The notes under the pieces are model-generated. The model searched no databases. It saw only the letters and a list, made by a program, of their open reading frames with translations, and had not been told where the DNA came from. Position numbers and translations under genes: made by a program. A stretch of 64,000 nucleotides of DNA. It comes from Pseudomonas sp. LS44 (GTDB lineage Bacteria > Pseudomonadota > Gammaproteobacteria > Pseudomonadales > Pseudomonadaceae). The first letter of the stretch is position 1, and the number at the start of each line of letters is the position of its first letter. Below are positions 1-9,890 of this stretch, in pieces. The DNA lies in the NCBI RefSeq assembly GCF_024730785.1, contig NZ_CP102830.1, positions 3,100,001 through 3,164,000 on the forward strand. Reading direction: 5' to 3'.

Positions 1-1327
1 TGGAGCCGCCGAGGATCAGACCGGCGTTCTGGGCAAAACCCACGCTGGCAGTAATGGAACCGGACGGCTGCTCTTCAACGCTGTAATTGACATCGACCTG
101 GTCATCGGTACCGGCGACCTGCGGAGTTTCAACGTTGACTTCTTTGAAGTAACCCAAACGTTCGAGGCGCGTCTTCGATTGGTCGATCAAATAGGTAGAA
201 GCCCAGCCGCCTTCCATTTGGCGCATCTCGCGACGCAGCACTTCATCTTCGGTCTTGGTGTTACCGCGGAAGTTGATGCGATTGACGTAAGCGCGCTTGC
301 CCGGATCAACGACAAAGGTGATCGAAACAGTATGATCGTCATCATGCGCCTCGGGGACGCCGTTGACGTTGGCAAAGGTATAGCCCTCGTTACCCAGGCG
401 GCGGGTGATGAGCTCAGAAGTAGTGGTCATCACTTTGCGCGAGAAGACCTGACCTTGCTTAACCAGCAGCAGGGATTTGACTTCCTCCTCAGGCACTTTC
501 AGGTCACCAGAAAGCTTAACCTCGCGAACGCTGTATTTTTGTCCTTCATCCACGTTGACGGTGATGTAGACATGTTTCTTGTCGGGAGTAATGGATACCT
601 GCGTCGAGGAAATATCCATGTTGATATAACCACGATCAAGGTAGTAGGAGCGCAGGCGCTCCAAGTCGCCGGAAAGTTTCTCACGGGCATACTTGTCGTC
701 ATTTTTAAAGAAAGACAGCCAGTTACTGGTCTTCAACTCGAACAGATCAATCAGATCCTGCTCCGCGAAAACGGTGTTACCCACCACGTTGATGTGCTGG
801 ATAGCGGCGACCGTACCTTCATTGATATTGATCTTCAGCGCCACGCGGTTACGCGGCTGGGGAATCACTTCCGTTTCAATACCGGCAGAATAGCGACCTT
901 GGGCAACATACTGGCGCTGCAGCTCGTTGCGCACGCCTTCCAAAGTAGCGCGTTGGAAGATCTCGCCTTCTGACAAACCCGATTGATTCAGACCCTTGAG
1001 CAGGTCTTCGGTAGTGATCGCCTTGTTGCCCTCAATCTCGATACTCGAAATGGATGGGCGTTCGATCACGGTAATGACCAGTACATTACCTTCACGGCCG
1101 AGCTGGATATCTTGGAAGAAGCCCGTCTTGAACAGCGCACGCGTTGCTTCGACCAGCTCGCGGTCATCGGCATTATCACCAACGTTAAGCGGCAAGGCGC
1201 CGAATACGCTGCCGGCGGATACCCGCTGCAGGCCATTGACGCGAATATCGGAAATGGTGAAGGACTCGGCGTGAACTTCGGCGATCATCAATGTGGCTAG
1301 CACCACAGGCAGCAGCAGACGTTTCAT
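1..1327 (-). CDS. bamA: Outer membrane protein assembly factor BamA (C-terminus off window)
   Basis: This is the N-terminal 442 codons of BamA (Omp85/YaeT), the central component that folds beta-barrel proteins into the outer membrane. The reading frame starts at ATG 1327 with a signal peptide (MKRLLLPVVLATLMIAEVHA) and is followed by POTRA-type repeats, for example SFTISDIRVNGLQRVS and SISSIEIEGNKAITTEDL. The beta-barrel lies outside the window. It follows rseP in the same direction, in the usual rseP-bamA order, but a strong hairpin with a T-run separates them, so it probably also has its own promoter or depends on read-through. The identification is secure from the N-terminal sequence and the gene order. 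Confidence 0.95.
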   Translation of the reverse strand, partial: MKRLLLPVVLATLMIAEVHAESFTISDIRVNGLQRVSAGSVFGALPLNVGDNADDRELVEATRALFKTGFFQDIQLGREGNVLVITVIERPSISSIEIEGNKAITTEDLLKGLNQSGLSEGEIFQRATLEGVRNELQRQYVAQGRYSAGIETEVIPQPRNRVALKININEGTVAAIQHINVVGNTVFAEQDLIDLFELKTSNWLSFFKNDDKYAREKLSGDLERLRSYYLDRGYINMDISSTQVSITPDKKHVYITVNVDEGQKYSVREVKLSGDLKVPEEEVKSLLLVKQGQVFSRKVMTTTSELITRRLGNEGYTFANVNGVPEAHDDDHTVSITFVVDPGKRAYVNRINFRGNTKTEDEVLRREMRQMEGGWASTYLIDQSKTRLERLGYFKEVNVETPQVAGTDDQVDVNYSVEEQPSGSITASVGFAQNAGLILGGS

Positions 1328-1355
1328 GAAGTCCTTTCTTATTCCAACTGGCGAT

Positions 1356-1384
1356 AAAAAAATCTGCCGCAAAGCGACAGATTT
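1356..1384 (-). terminator. Hairpin with T-run between rseP and bamA
   Basis: An inverted repeat with arms AAATCTG and CAGATTT and an inner CGC/GCG is followed on the minus strand by a run of seven T. It sits just after the rseP stop and before the bamA start, so it should attenuate or end the rseP transcript. Confidence 0.7.
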
Positions 1385-1398
1385 GTTATTCAGAAGTT

Positions 1399-2751
1399 TT
1401 ACAGTCGACTCAGATCATTGACAAAGGCGAGCAACATCACCCCCAAGACCAAACTAATGCCGATCTGCATCCCCCAACCCTGTACGCGCTCGGACAATGG
1501 GCGCCCACGCACCCATTCGATCATATAGAAGAGCAAATGCCCCCCATCTAAGACGGGGATCGGCAATAGATTCAGAACCCCCAAGCTAATGCTCAGATAG
1601 GCTAGGAAATTAAGAAAGTCCCCCAAGCCGGACTGGGCTGAAGCGCCCGCCACTTTAGCAATGGTTATCGGCCCGCTCAAGTTTTTTACCGAGAGCTCGC
1701 CAAAGAGCATTTTCTTAAGTGAATCAAGGGTCAAGACGCTCATGGTCCAAGTGCGCCGGAAACCCTCGCCAAGCGCATCGAGCGGGCCGAAGCTGACCTC
1801 GCGAAGCATTTCCGGCGGCCAATCAACCCCTTGCACTCCGGCCCCCAGGTAGCCGCTACGTGCCTCACCCTTGCCGCGCGCGGCCAAAGTCAGACGAATG
1901 TCTTGCTGCTGACCGGCGCGCTCAACGCGCAGTGAAATGGCGTCACCCGGGCGACCACGAACGTTGTCGACCAGCTGCTGCCAATCGCGTAGCGCAACGC
2001 CGTCAAGACTCAAAAGATGGTCGCCGATTTGCAGGCCAGCGGCCTGCGCCGGACCTTCGGGATCCAACTGCGCCAGAACCGGCGGAACCTGTGGCCGCCA
2101 GGGGCGAATCCCCAGGGACGAGATCGGATCGGGCTCATCGACACCCTTTAGCCAATCGCTCAGCAGCACCTGATGCGCGCTATCGACAGTGGAGCCCGCT
2201 TCACGCACTGAGACATCGAGCGTGCCGCTTTCACCAAGACGACGAACCATCTGTAAGTTGACTGCGGCCCAGCCAGGTGTCGACTCACCGTTGACTGCCA
2301 CGATTTCCTGGCCTGCCATGAGGCCCGCGCGCTCAGCGAGACTGCCAGCCTCGATGGCACCGATGACTGGACGCACTTGTTGGCTGCCCAGCATCGCCAG
2401 CAGCCAAAAGAACACCAACGCCAGTAAAAAGTTGGCAATCGGGCCAGCGGAAACAATCGCGATCCGCTGGAGGACGGTTTTGCGGTTGAACGTCTGATCG
2501 AGCAACTCAGCTGGGACTTCGGCTTCGCGCTCGTCCAACATTTTCACGTAGCCGCCCAGCGGAATGGCCGCAACCACAAACTCGGTACCGCGCCGATCAT
2601 GCCAACGGAGCAACGGCGTGCCAAACCCCACTGAAAAGCGCAGCACTTTGACGCCGCAACGACGGGCGACCCAAAAGTGTCCGAACTCGTGAAAAGTCAC
2701 CAACACTCCGAGCGCAACGAGGAGGCCCAGCACCATGTAAAGCGTGTTCAT
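1399..2751 (-). CDS. rseP: Site-2 intramembrane zinc metalloprotease RseP
   Basis: RseP (MucP in Pseudomonas) is the inner-membrane site-2 protease that cuts the anti-sigma factor (RseA/MucA) to release the envelope-stress sigma factor. The 450-residue protein has the zinc-binding HEFGH at residues 21-25 in the first membrane helix. Two PDZ domains follow in the middle (around residues 115-180 and 220-300), and the second active-site motif LNLLPIPVLDGG lies near residue 395, followed by a C-terminal membrane helix. Length matches the family. It lies 15 bp after dxr in the dxr-rseP-bamA order. Start ATG 2751 is the family start (MNTLYMVLGLLVALGVL). Confidence 0.97.
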   Translation of the reverse strand: MNTLYMVLGLLVALGVLVTFHEFGHFWVARRCGVKVLRFSVGFGTPLLRWHDRRGTEFVVAAIPLGGYVKMLDEREAEVPAELLDQTFNRKTVLQRIAIVSAGPIANFLLALVFFWLLAMLGSQQVRPVIGAIEAGSLAERAGLMAGQEIVAVNGESTPGWAAVNLQMVRRLGESGTLDVSVREAGSTVDSAHQVLLSDWLKGVDEPDPISSLGIRPWRPQVPPVLAQLDPEGPAQAAGLQIGDHLLSLDGVALRDWQQLVDNVRGRPGDAISLRVERAGQQQDIRLTLAARGKGEARSGYLGAGVQGVDWPPEMLREVSFGPLDALGEGFRRTWTMSVLTLDSLKKMLFGELSVKNLSGPITIAKVAGASAQSGLGDFLNFLAYLSISLGVLNLLPIPVLDGGHLLFYMIEWVRGRPLSERVQGWGMQIGISLVLGVMLLAFVNDLSRL

Positions 2752-2766
2752 TTTTGCCCTCCTACG

Positions 2767-3957
2767 CTAGCGTCCACGACGCTCAAGCCATAGCCCAGCG
2801 GATATCCGCGCATCCTGATCTGCCGCCAGCACGACATCGAGATCCGATGCCTGACCGGGTGCTTCGAGACTCAATACATCGTCGATAATACTCGCGATCT
2901 CGGTAAAGCGGATGCGCCGCTCAAGGAACGCCGCCACCGCTACTTCGTTGGCAGCATTGAGCATGCTTGGTCGAGTTCCGCCTGCTTCTGCGGCCTGGCG
3001 CGCCAGGCGCAGGCAGGGAAAACGTTCCTCATCCGGCGGACTGAAATCCAATCGACCAATAGCGAAGAGATCGAGCGGCGCAACGCCTGAATCGATACGC
3101 TCAGGCCAGGCCAGGGCGTGACTGATCGGTGTACGCATATCCGGATTACCCAACTGGGCGAGCACGGAACCATCCACATAATCGACCAGGGAATGAATAA
3201 CGCTTTGCGGATGAATCACGATTTCAATCTGTGCCGGCCGCGCATCAAACAGCCAGCATGCTTCGATCAGTTCCAGCCCCTTGTTCATCATGCTGGCCGA
3301 GTCGACTGAAATCTTCCGCCCCATCGACCAGTTCGGATGCGCGCACGCTTGTTCCGGCGACACATCGGCCAACGCCGCCAAGGGAGTCTGCCGAAACGGC
3401 CCGCCGGACGCGGTCAGGAGAATGCGACGCACCCCGCCATGGGCTAAACCGCGGGCGTAGTCCACCGGCAGGCATTGGAAAATTGCGTTGTGCTCGCTAT
3501 CGATCGGCAACAGTACGGCGTTGCTTTTGCGCACCGCCTGCATGAACAAGGCGCCGGACATCACCAAGGCCTCCTTGTTTGCCAGCAATACTTTCTTGCC
3601 CGCCTCTACCGCTGCCAAGGTCGGCTTCAGCCCGGCAGCACCGACGATCGCCGCCATTACCGTGTCGACTTCGGGATCCGCCGCCACCGCACACAGCCCC
3701 GCCTCGCCGACGAGCACTTGAGTACTGAGATCGGCGCCGGCCAGCTGCCGCAGAAGCTCGCGAGCCGCTGCCGCATCCGGCACCACCGCATACCGTGGCT
3801 CATGCCGGATACACAAGGTCGCCAGTTCCGTCAGACGGGAAAACCCGGTAAGCGCGAAAACCTGGTAACGCTGGGGGTGACGAGCGATAACGTCTAACGT
3901 GCTGAGTCCAATCGAACCTGTGGCGCCCAGCACGGTAACTTGCTGGATAACGCTCAC
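2767..3957 (-). CDS. dxr: 1-deoxy-D-xylulose 5-phosphate reductoisomerase
   Basis: Dxr (IspC) converts DXP to 2-C-methyl-D-erythritol 4-phosphate with NADPH, the committed step of the MEP isoprenoid pathway. The Rossmann motif [17 protein letters not shown] is at the N-terminus. The metal and substrate region is seen in [20 protein letters not shown] and [18 protein letters not shown] chose GTG 3957: it gives 396 residues, the usual Pseudomonas length, and overlaps the cdsA stop in a GTGA, which suggests translational coupling. An upstream in-frame start at 3981 would lie inside cdsA and add eight residues that do not fit the family. Its product ultimately feeds uppS two genes upstream. Confidence 0.95.
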   Translation of the reverse strand: MSVIQQVTVLGATGSIGLSTLDVIARHPQRYQVFALTGFSRLTELATLCIRHEPRYAVVPDAAAARELLRQLAGADLSTQVLVGEAGLCAVAADPEVDTVMAAIVGAAGLKPTLAAVEAGKKVLLANKEALVMSGALFMQAVRKSNAVLLPIDSEHNAIFQCLPVDYARGLAHGGVRRILLTASGGPFRQTPLAALADVSPEQACAHPNWSMGRKISVDSASMMNKGLELIEACWLFDARPAQIEIVIHPQSVIHSLVDYVDGSVLAQLGNPDMRTPISHALAWPERIDSGVAPLDLFAIGRLDFSPPDEERFPCLRLARQAAEAGGTRPSMLNAANEVAVAAFLERRIRFTEIASIIDDVLSLEAPGQASDLDVVLAADQDARISAGLWLERRGR

Positions 3958-4781
3958 AGCGCGCCCCAGCCTGCAGCCCAAAGCAGCATCGCAAAAACTG
4001 GAATGGCCGCTGTCAGGCTGTCGATTCGATCGAGCACACCGCCATGTCCCGGCAGCAGATGACTACTGTCTTTCACCCCAGCCTGGCGCTTGAACATACT
4101 TTCGGTCAGATCACCAACCACTGAAATCAGCACGACCGCCGCCGCGCCAAGCAAACCGAAGATGAAATCCTGCGCGGCCCAGTCGCGATAACAACCGACC
4201 GCCACCACGATCAACAAGCTCACCAGCAAGCCGCCAATCAAGCCTTCCCAACTTTTCCCAGGACTGACCTGCGGAGCGAGTTTGCGGCGCCCAAATGCTT
4301 TGCCGGAAAAATAGGCACCGATATCGGCCGCCCACACCAGCACCATCACGGCGACGATCAGCCAGTTAGCCAGCGGCCACTCCTTGAACAGCACCAAGCC
4401 CTGCCAGGCCGGCAACAGAATCAACAGGCCAATAACGACCTTGCTCGGCATGCTTGCCCAATAACGGCTGCTCGCCGGATAACCCAACACCAATAGAATG
4501 GCCGCCAGCCACCACAGCAAGGCCGCCAGTAACACCAGCCCCGCCAGCCACGGCATTTGCCCGCGAGCCAGATACAGCAGCAAGATCGAAGCGGCGACCA
4601 ACCCGGCGTAGGCGATACGCGCCAGCTGACTAGTGAAACCAGCCAAGCGCGCCCACTCCCAGGCACCGAGCGTCACCACCGCGCCGATGAACAGCGCAAA
4701 GCTCGCCCCGTCCAGCAGGAAAAAACCGCCCAAAGCGATGGGCAACAGAATCAAGGCGGTGATGATGCGCTGCTTCAACAT
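3954..4781 (-). CDS. cdsA: Phosphatidate cytidylyltransferase
   Basis: CdsA makes CDP-diacylglycerol from phosphatidate and CTP at the inner membrane, the branch point for phospholipid head groups. The 275-residue protein is almost wholly hydrophobic, with about eight membrane segments. It carries the C-terminal CTP_transf_1 signature around [36 protein letters not shown] (key residues S, D, K, D, D). It overlaps uppS at its start and dxr at its stop, inside the frr-uppS-cdsA-dxr-rseP unit. Start ATG 4781 reads [16 protein letters not shown], as expected for the family. Confidence 0.95.
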   Translation of the reverse strand: MLKQRIITALILLPIALGGFFLLDGASFALFIGAVVTLGAWEWARLAGFTSQLARIAYAGLVAASILLLYLARGQMPWLAGLVLLAALLWWLAAILLVLGYPASSRYWASMPSKVVIGLLILLPAWQGLVLFKEWPLANWLIVAVMVLVWAADIGAYFSGKAFGRRKLAPQVSPGKSWEGLIGGLLVSLLIVVAVGCYRDWAAQDFIFGLLGAAAVVLISVVGDLTESMFKRQAGVKDSSHLLPGHGGVLDRIDSLTAAIPVFAMLLWAAGWGAL

Positions 4782-5536
4782 TTAGCCCGTGCCTCGGCTT
4801 CCACCTGCTCACTGGTCTTGCCGAAGCGGCGTTGGCGGGTAGCGTAATTGGCCAGCGCCTTGCGCATGGCCTCGTGTTTGAAGTCCGGCCAGAGCAGGTC
4901 GGAGAAATACAGCTCGGAATAGGCCAGCTGCCACAACAGGAAATTGCTGATGCGGTGCTCGCCCCCGGTGCGGATGCAAAGATCGGGCAGCGGCAGGCCA
5001 GCCGTTGAAAGTAGGCCCTGCAATGCCTGCGCGGTCACGTCTTCCGGCTGCAGCCGTCCTGCCTGGACCTCTAACGCAAGCTGTTGAGCAGCCTGAACGA
5101 TGTCCCACTGGCCGCCATAATTGGCGGCAATTTGCAGGATGAAACGGGCTTCGCCCGCTGTAGAGGCCTCGGCCTCAGCCATAGCGGCCTGCAACTCCGC
5201 ATGAAAGCGCGAACGATCACCGATAATCCGCAGACTTATGCCGTTCGCCTTGAGCCGCTTGACCTCTCGCCGCAAGGCTCGGAGAAAAAGCTCCATCAAG
5301 GCGCTGACTTCTTCTGCGGGGCGCTGCCAGTTTTCACTGGAGAAGGCGAACAAGGTCAGCACCTCGACACCTTCTTCGGCACACACCTCGATGACCGCCC
5401 GCACCGCATCGACGCCTGCCTTATGCCCGGCGACTCCCGGCAAGAGGCGTTTTTTCGCCCAGCGATTGTTGCCATCCATGATGATGGCTACATGCTGCGG
5501 CATGCTCTTAGCGGCCTTTTTGTCCGTCTTGTTCAT
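4775..5536 (-). CDS. uppS: Undecaprenyl diphosphate synthase
   Basis: UppS condenses eight isopentenyl diphosphates onto farnesyl diphosphate to make the C55 lipid carrier for peptidoglycan and polysaccharides. The cis-prenyltransferase signature HVAIIMDGNNRWAKKR is at residues 15-30, with the substrate motifs TLFAFSSENWQRP and LCIRTGGEHRISNFLLWQLAYSELYF later. The ATG at 5536 gives 253 residues and lies 14 bp after the frr stop; an earlier in-frame TTG at 5554 would overlap frr and is less likely. The 3' end overlaps cdsA by a few bases, indicating one operon. Confidence 0.95.
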   Translation of the reverse strand: MNKTDKKAAKSMPQHVAIIMDGNNRWAKKRLLPGVAGHKAGVDAVRAVIEVCAEEGVEVLTLFAFSSENWQRPAEEVSALMELFLRALRREVKRLKANGISLRIIGDRSRFHAELQAAMAEAEASTAGEARFILQIAANYGGQWDIVQAAQQLALEVQAGRLQPEDVTAQALQGLLSTAGLPLPDLCIRTGGEHRISNFLLWQLAYSELYFSDLLWPDFKHEAMRKALANYATRQRRFGKTSEQVEAEARAKC

Positions 5537-5550
5537 GGGCAGAAGGCTCG

Positions 5551-6108
5551 TCAAACAGCCATCAGATCCGTTTCTTTGTTTTCCAGAGCCTTGTCGACTT
5601 CGGCAACGAACTTATCAGTGATCTTCTGCACGTCGTCTGCACCACGACGCTCGTCGTCTTCGCTGATTTCCTTTTCCTTAACCAGGTCTTTCAGCTGCGC
5701 CAAAGCGTCACGGCGAATATTGCGCAACGCCACACGGGCGCTTTCCGCCTCTTGGCGCGCCTGCTTGGTGAAACCTTTACGGGTTTCCTCAGTCAGCGCC
5801 GGCATCGGCACACGAATAGTGGTGCCCGCTGTGGCTGGATTCAGGCCCAGATCGGAGGTCATGATCGCCTTCTCAACTGCCTGGATCATGCTGCGGTCAA
5901 ACACGGTAAGCGCCAGGGTTCGAGAATCCTCGGCGACCACGTTAGCAACCTGCCGTAGCGGTGTATCGGTGCCGTAGTACGACACCATGACGCTGTCGAG
6001 AATACTTGGATGAGCTCGGCCCGTACGAATCTTGGCGAACGCATGATCCAGCGATTCGACCGATTTCTTCATGCGCTCCTGCGCGTCTTGCTTGATCTCG
6101 TTGATCAT
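5551..6108 (-). CDS. frr: Ribosome recycling factor
   Basis: RRF works with EF-G to split post-termination ribosomes. The 185-residue protein shows the family's long alpha-helical N-terminus ([20 protein letters not shown]), the [13 protein letters not shown] motif and the C-terminal helix ([21 protein letters not shown]). Length is typical. Its ATG overlaps the pyrH stop in an ATGA, so the two are translationally coupled, as is usual in this locus. Confidence 0.97.
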   Translation of the reverse strand: MINEIKQDAQERMKKSVESLDHAFAKIRTGRAHPSILDSVMVSYYGTDTPLRQVANVVAEDSRTLALTVFDRSMIQAVEKAIMTSDLGLNPATAGTTIRVPMPALTEETRKGFTKQARQEAESARVALRNIRRDALAQLKDLVKEKEISEDDERRGADDVQKITDKFVAEVDKALENKETDLMAV

Positions 6109-6848
6109 TGCTCACCCTCCTCGATCAAAGTTCCTTCAGCGCCGCCGACTACAACATTCAGCAGGGCGCCCGGTTTATTCATATTAAAAACCCGCAACGG
6201 CATGGAGTGATCGCGACACAGGCAGATGGCCGTCAGATCCATCACACCCAGCTTGCGATCCAGCACTTCGTCATAGGTCAAGCGGTCGAACTTCTCCGCA
6301 TGCGGATCCTTGAACGGATCAGCGGTATAGACACCATCGACCTTGGTCGCCTTGAGGACCATGTCGGCGTCAATCTCGATAGCGCGCAAGCACGCAGCGG
6401 AATCGGTAGTAAAGAAGGGATTACCCGTGCCTGCAGCGAAAATCACCACTTCACCGGTCTTCAGGTGGCGCATGGCCTTGCGGCGATCGTAATGGTCGGT
6501 AACGCCGACCATCGAGATAGCGGACATGACGATGGCTGGAATATTCGAACGCTCCAGGGCGTCGCGCATGGCCAGGGCGTTCATTACCGTAGCCAGCATG
6601 CCCATATGGTCGCCAGTAACCCGATCCATGCCCGCAGCGCTCAGCGCGGCGCCACGGAACAGGTTGCCGCCACCGATCACCAGGCCGACCTGCACGCCGA
6701 TGCCAACCAATTGGCCGACTTCCAAGGCCATACGATCCAGCACTTTGGGATCGATACCGAATTCTTCCGAGCCCATCAAGGCTTCGCCGCTTAGTTTGAG
6801 CAGAATGCGTTTATAGCGAGGTTGACGACCACTCACCTGCTGAGCCAT
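6105..6848 (-). CDS. pyrH: UMP kinase
   Basis: PyrH phosphorylates UMP to UDP with ATP in pyrimidine nucleotide synthesis and belongs to the amino-acid kinase fold family. The N-terminal phosphate-binding motif [13 protein letters not shown] and the glycine-rich [13 protein letters not shown] are present, as are [16 protein letters not shown] and [11 protein letters not shown]. The start is ATG 6848, preceded by AGGAGAG; the frame is open further upstream, but that stretch has no family resemblance and would exceed the usual length of about 247 residues. It heads the pyrH-frr-uppS-cdsA-dxr-rseP run and is separated from tsf by a terminator. Confidence 0.96.
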   Translation of the reverse strand: MAQQVSGRQPRYKRILLKLSGEALMGSEEFGIDPKVLDRMALEVGQLVGIGVQVGLVIGGGNLFRGAALSAAGMDRVTGDHMGMLATVMNALAMRDALERSNIPAIVMSAISMVGVTDHYDRRKAMRHLKTGEVVIFAAGTGNPFFTTDSAACLRAIEIDADMVLKATKVDGVYTADPFKDPHAEKFDRLTYDEVLDRKLGVMDLTAICLCRDHSMPLRVFNMNKPGALLNVVVGGAEGTLIEEGEQ

Positions 6849-6966
6849 TGCGTATCTCTCCTGCGGCGTTGTTCTGGGAAACCCGGGGGGCTTCGTATTG
6901 TCACCGGGCGACCAGAGCGCCGCCAGGTAATTTGATGCAGCGCGGCGGTATTTAGCTCCCGCGCTT

Positions 6967-7004
6967 TGCAAAAGAGGCTGCACGCGTTAGCGGGCAGCCT
7001 CTTT
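6967..7004 (-). terminator. Rho-independent terminator after tsf
   Basis: A perfect 11-bp inverted repeat (AAAGAGGCTGC and GCAGCCTCTTT, 12-nt loop) lies 20 bp after the tsf stop. On the minus strand it ends in TCTTTTG. It should close the rpsB-tsf transcript before pyrH. Confidence 0.8.
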
Positions 7005-7024
7005 GATGCGACAGTAAAACCGTC

Positions 7025-7891
7025 TTATTGCTTGCTGGCAGCAGCCACTTGAGCAGCAACTTCGTCAGCAAAGTTGTCAACCGGCTTCTCGATGCCTTCA
7101 CCAACCGCGAAGCGGGTAAAGGAAACGATTTCTGCACCGCCTTTCTTGGCCAGAGCACCTACGGTGATTTCCGGATCCTTGACGAACGCTTGCTCAACCA
7201 GACTGGCCTCGGCCAGGAACTTGGTGATACGGCCAGCAATCATCTTCTCGACGATTTCAGCAGGCTTGCCCTTCATCTTGTCTTCGTTCAGGGACATGAA
7301 CACGTTTTTCTCGCGCTCGATGGCCTCTGGAGAGACTTGGCTCGGCACCAGGAACTCTGGGTTGCTGGCAGCCACGTGCATCGCGATGTCTTTGGCCAGC
7401 TCGACAGTACCGCCCTTCAGGGCTACAACCACGCCAATCTTATTGCCGTGCAGGTAGGAACCCAGTACATCGCCTTCAACACGAGCCAAGCGACGAATGT
7501 TGACGTTCTCGCCGGTCTTGCCGACCAGAACCAGACGATCCGCTTCACGCGCTTCGATCAGCGGCTCAACGGTGGTCAGCTTGTCAGCGAAAGCCTTGTC
7601 GACGCTAGCTGCGACGAAGGCTTTGAAGTCGTCCTGCAGAGCCAGGAAGTCAGTCTGCGAGTTAACTTCGAGCAGAACAGCAGATTTGCCGTCGTCCTTG
7701 ATTGCGATGGCGCCTTCGGCAGCGATGTTGCCAGCCTTCTTGGCGGCCTTGATGGCCCCCGAGGCACGCATATCATCAATGGCTTTTTCGATGTCGCCGC
7801 CAGCCTTGGTCAAGGCCTTCTTGCAATCCATCATGCCTTCGCCAGTGCGCTCGCGCAGTTCTTTAACCAGGGCTGCAGTAATCTCTGCCAT
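7025..7891 (-). CDS. tsf: Translation elongation factor Ts
   Basis: EF-Ts is the guanine nucleotide exchange factor for EF-Tu. The 288-residue protein has the N-terminal UBA-like region with the signature [16 protein letters not shown] (residues 11-26), the core [13 protein letters not shown] motif, and the dimerisation domain further on. Length matches the Pseudomonas protein (289). It is 127 bp after rpsB with a strong hairpin in the gap, so the two are co-transcribed but tsf is probably attenuated relative to rpsB. Confidence 0.97.
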   Translation of the reverse strand: MAEITAALVKELRERTGEGMMDCKKALTKAGGDIEKAIDDMRASGAIKAAKKAGNIAAEGAIAIKDDGKSAVLLEVNSQTDFLALQDDFKAFVAASVDKAFADKLTTVEPLIEAREADRLVLVGKTGENVNIRRLARVEGDVLGSYLHGNKIGVVVALKGGTVELAKDIAMHVAASNPEFLVPSQVSPEAIEREKNVFMSLNEDKMKGKPAEIVEKMIAGRITKFLAEASLVEQAFVKDPEITVGALAKKGGAEIVSFTRFAVGEGIEKPVDNFADEVAAQVAAASKQ

Positions 7892-7959
7892 CTTGAAATC
7901 CTCTTGGATAGGTCTTCAACCAGTCCACCCGGCGAACCAGGCGTTCAATTCTTAAGGAG

Positions 7960-7988
7960 GCAAAAAGGGGGCCTAGCCCCCTTTTTGC
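7960..7988 (-). terminator. Perfect hairpin between rpsB and tsf (attenuator)
   Basis: Two 13-nt arms (GCAAAAAGGGGGC and GCCCCCTTTTTGC) are perfectly complementary with a 3-nt loop. The T-run is inside the stem, so this could act as a partial terminator. Partial termination between rpsB and tsf is known in other gammaproteobacteria; that it does the same here is inference. Confidence 0.7.
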
Positions 7989-8018
7989 GTACCGAGTGAC
8001 GCGCTAGAAGGCGTCGAC

Positions 8019-8762
8019 TCAGCCTTCAGCTGCTTCAGCGGACGGAGCTTCTTCGACGAACTCGTCGGTGCCGCCGCCGGCGTTGCCGCGACCACGTACA
8101 ACGGCGTCAGCCATGGCACCCATGTACAACTGGATGGCGCGAATGGCGTCGTCGTTACCCGGGATGATGTAGTCAACGCCTTCCGGGCTGCTGTTGGTAT
8201 CGACGATACCGATAACCGGGATACCCAGTTTGTTGGCTTCGGTGATAGCAATGCGCTCGTGGTCAACGTCGATCACGAACAGCGCGTCCGGAAGACCGCC
8301 CATGTCCTTGATACCACCCAGGCTGCGATCCAGTTTTTCCAGATCGCGAGTACGCATCAGGGCTTCTTTCTTGGTCAGCTTGGTGAAAGTGCCGTCCTGA
8401 GACTGAACTTCCAAATCACGCAGACGCTTGATGGAAGCGCGGATGGTTTTGTAGTTGGTGAGCATGCCGCCCAACCAGCGGTGATCGACGAACGGCGAGT
8501 TGCAACGAGCAGCTTCTTCGCGAACGATCTTGCCAGCGGAACGCTTGGTGCCAACGAACAGAATTTTGTTCTTGCCGGCAGCCAGCTTCTCAACGAAGGA
8601 CAGCGCTTCGTTGAACATCGGCAGGGTTTTTTCGAGGTTGATGATATGGATCTTGTTGCGCGCGCCGAAAATGTACTTGCCCATTTTCGGGTTCCAGTAA
8701 CGGGTCTGGTGACCGAAGTGCACACCGGCCTTCAGCATATCGCGCATATTGACTTGGGACAT
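8019..8762 (-). CDS. rpsB: 30S ribosomal protein S2
   Basis: S2 is a late-assembling small-subunit protein needed for S1 binding. The 247-residue sequence carries the family motifs [22 protein letters not shown] at the start, [12 protein letters not shown] in the middle and [27 protein letters not shown] near the end. Start ATG 8762 is preceded by AAGGAACA. It is divergent from map, with a 286-bp leader/promoter region between them, and co-directional with tsf. Confidence 0.97.
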   Translation of the reverse strand: MSQVNMRDMLKAGVHFGHQTRYWNPKMGKYIFGARNKIHIINLEKTLPMFNEALSFVEKLAAGKNKILFVGTKRSAGKIVREEAARCNSPFVDHRWLGGMLTNYKTIRASIKRLRDLEVQSQDGTFTKLTKKEALMRTRDLEKLDRSLGGIKDMGGLPDALFVIDVDHERIAITEANKLGIPVIGIVDTNSSPEGVDYIIPGNDDAIRAIQLYMGAMADAVVRGRGNAGGGTDEFVEEAPSAEAAEG

Positions 8763-8781
8763 GATTGTTCCTTAAGTAAGT

Positions 8782-8876
8782 CGGGTTAGGCCTCCACGCA
8801 TCCCGATGACCAACCCATGGCTCTAGCCAAGGGCACCCAGGTCAACGTGTCGATACGTGTGCGGGTTAGGCTTCCA
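8782..8876 (-). ncRNA. rpsB 5' leader with repeated element (t44/tff-like position)
   Basis: The leader between the predicted promoter and rpsB contains a 15-nt element twice in direct orientation (8782-8796 and 8862-8876, one mismatch, 80 bp apart; CGGGTTAGGC core on the plus strand). In enterobacteria the same map-rpsB gap holds the t44/tff RNA, which is the rpsB leader. I infer a structured autoregulatory leader by position; I could not verify a conserved fold. Confidence 0.4.
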
Positions 8877-8903
8877 GGACGTGCAGCCCAGAAAGCGGCG
8901 CAT

Positions 8904-8932
8904 TTTATATCACACTAAGCCGGATGCAGGAA
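8904..8932 (-). promoter_or_regulatory. Putative sigma-70 promoter of rpsB
   Basis: On the minus strand a TATAAA -10 element (8904-8909) lies 17 bp after a weak -35 (TTCCTG, 8927-8932). It would give a leader of about 135 nt before rpsB. Confidence 0.45.
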
Positions 8933-8992
8933 GCCGAGCTTGGCTTTGCCGTAACACCAGGTCACCGCCTGCAGCTTCCAATCGGAATGCGG

Positions 8993-8998
8993 TAGAAT
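8993..8998 (+). promoter_or_regulatory. Putative -10 element of map
   Basis: TAGAAT lies about 50 bp before the map start. No clear -35 is seen, so this is weak evidence. Confidence 0.3.
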
Positions 8999-9048
8999 CG
9001 CGACTTCCCGTTTTCAGCCTTGCGCCCAGACGCACCGAGAGAGTCAGC

Positions 9049-9843
9049 ATGACCGTCACCATCAAGACGCCCGAGGAAATTGAGAAAATGCGCATCGCCG
9101 GCCGTCTGGCCGCCGAAGTGCTGGAAATGATCGGTGAGCACGTCAGACCTGGCGTCACGACCGACGAACTGGACCGCATCTGCCACGACTATATCGTCAA
9201 CGTCCAGCAAGCCATCCCAGCACCACTCAATTACAAAGGCTTTCCCAAGTCGATCTGCACCTCGATCAATCATGTGGTTTGCCATGGCATTCCTAATGAC
9301 AAGCCACTGAAAGATGGCGATGTACTGAACATCGACGTCACCGTGATCAAGAATGGCTATCACGGCGACACCAGTAAGATGTACATGGTTGGCAAAGTGC
9401 CTGAGTGGGCCGAGCGCCTGGCCAAAGTCACCCAGGAATGCATGTACAAGGGTATCGAACTGGTCCGTCCCGGCACGCGCCTGGGCGACATCGGCGAAGT
9501 GATCCAGAAGCACGCCGAGAAGAACGGTTTCTCGGTGGTTCGCGAATATTGTGGTCATGGCATCGGCGCGGTGTTCCATGAAGAGCCGCAAGTGCTGCAC
9601 TACGGCCGCGCCGGCACCGGCATGGAACTCAAGGAAGGCATGACCTTCACCATCGAGCCGATGATCAACCAGGGCCGTGCGGAAACCCGCCTGCTGGGTG
9701 ACGGCTGGACCGCCATCACCAAGGACCGCAAACTTTCCGCACAATGGGAACATACCGTACTGGTCACCGCTGACGGCTACGAGATCTTCACTTTGCGCAG
9801 CGATGACAGCATCGCCCGCACCTCGGCCAACCAGGCCGTCTAG
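9049..9843 (+). CDS. map: Type I methionine aminopeptidase
   Basis: Map removes the initiator methionine from nascent proteins using two divalent metals. The 264-residue protein shows all metal ligands in order: Asp in LNIDVTV, Asp in HGDTSKMY, His in GHGIG, Glu in FTIEPM and Glu in QWEHTV. The frame is open upstream to 8857, but ATG 9049 ([15 protein letters not shown]) matches the family start and length. It is divergent from rpsB and 47 bp before glnD. Confidence 0.97.
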   Translation: MTVTIKTPEEIEKMRIAGRLAAEVLEMIGEHVRPGVTTDELDRICHDYIVNVQQAIPAPLNYKGFPKSICTSINHVVCHGIPNDKPLKDGDVLNIDVTVIKNGYHGDTSKMYMVGKVPEWAERLAKVTQECMYKGIELVRPGTRLGDIGEVIQKHAEKNGFSVVREYCGHGIGAVFHEEPQVLHYGRAGTGMELKEGMTFTIEPMINQGRAETRLLGDGWTAITKDRKLSAQWEHTVLVTADGYEIFTLRSDDSIARTSANQAV

Positions 9844-9890
9844 GTCTCGATCGCCAACCCGAACAGATAGTCATCGTTAAGGAAGGCCGT

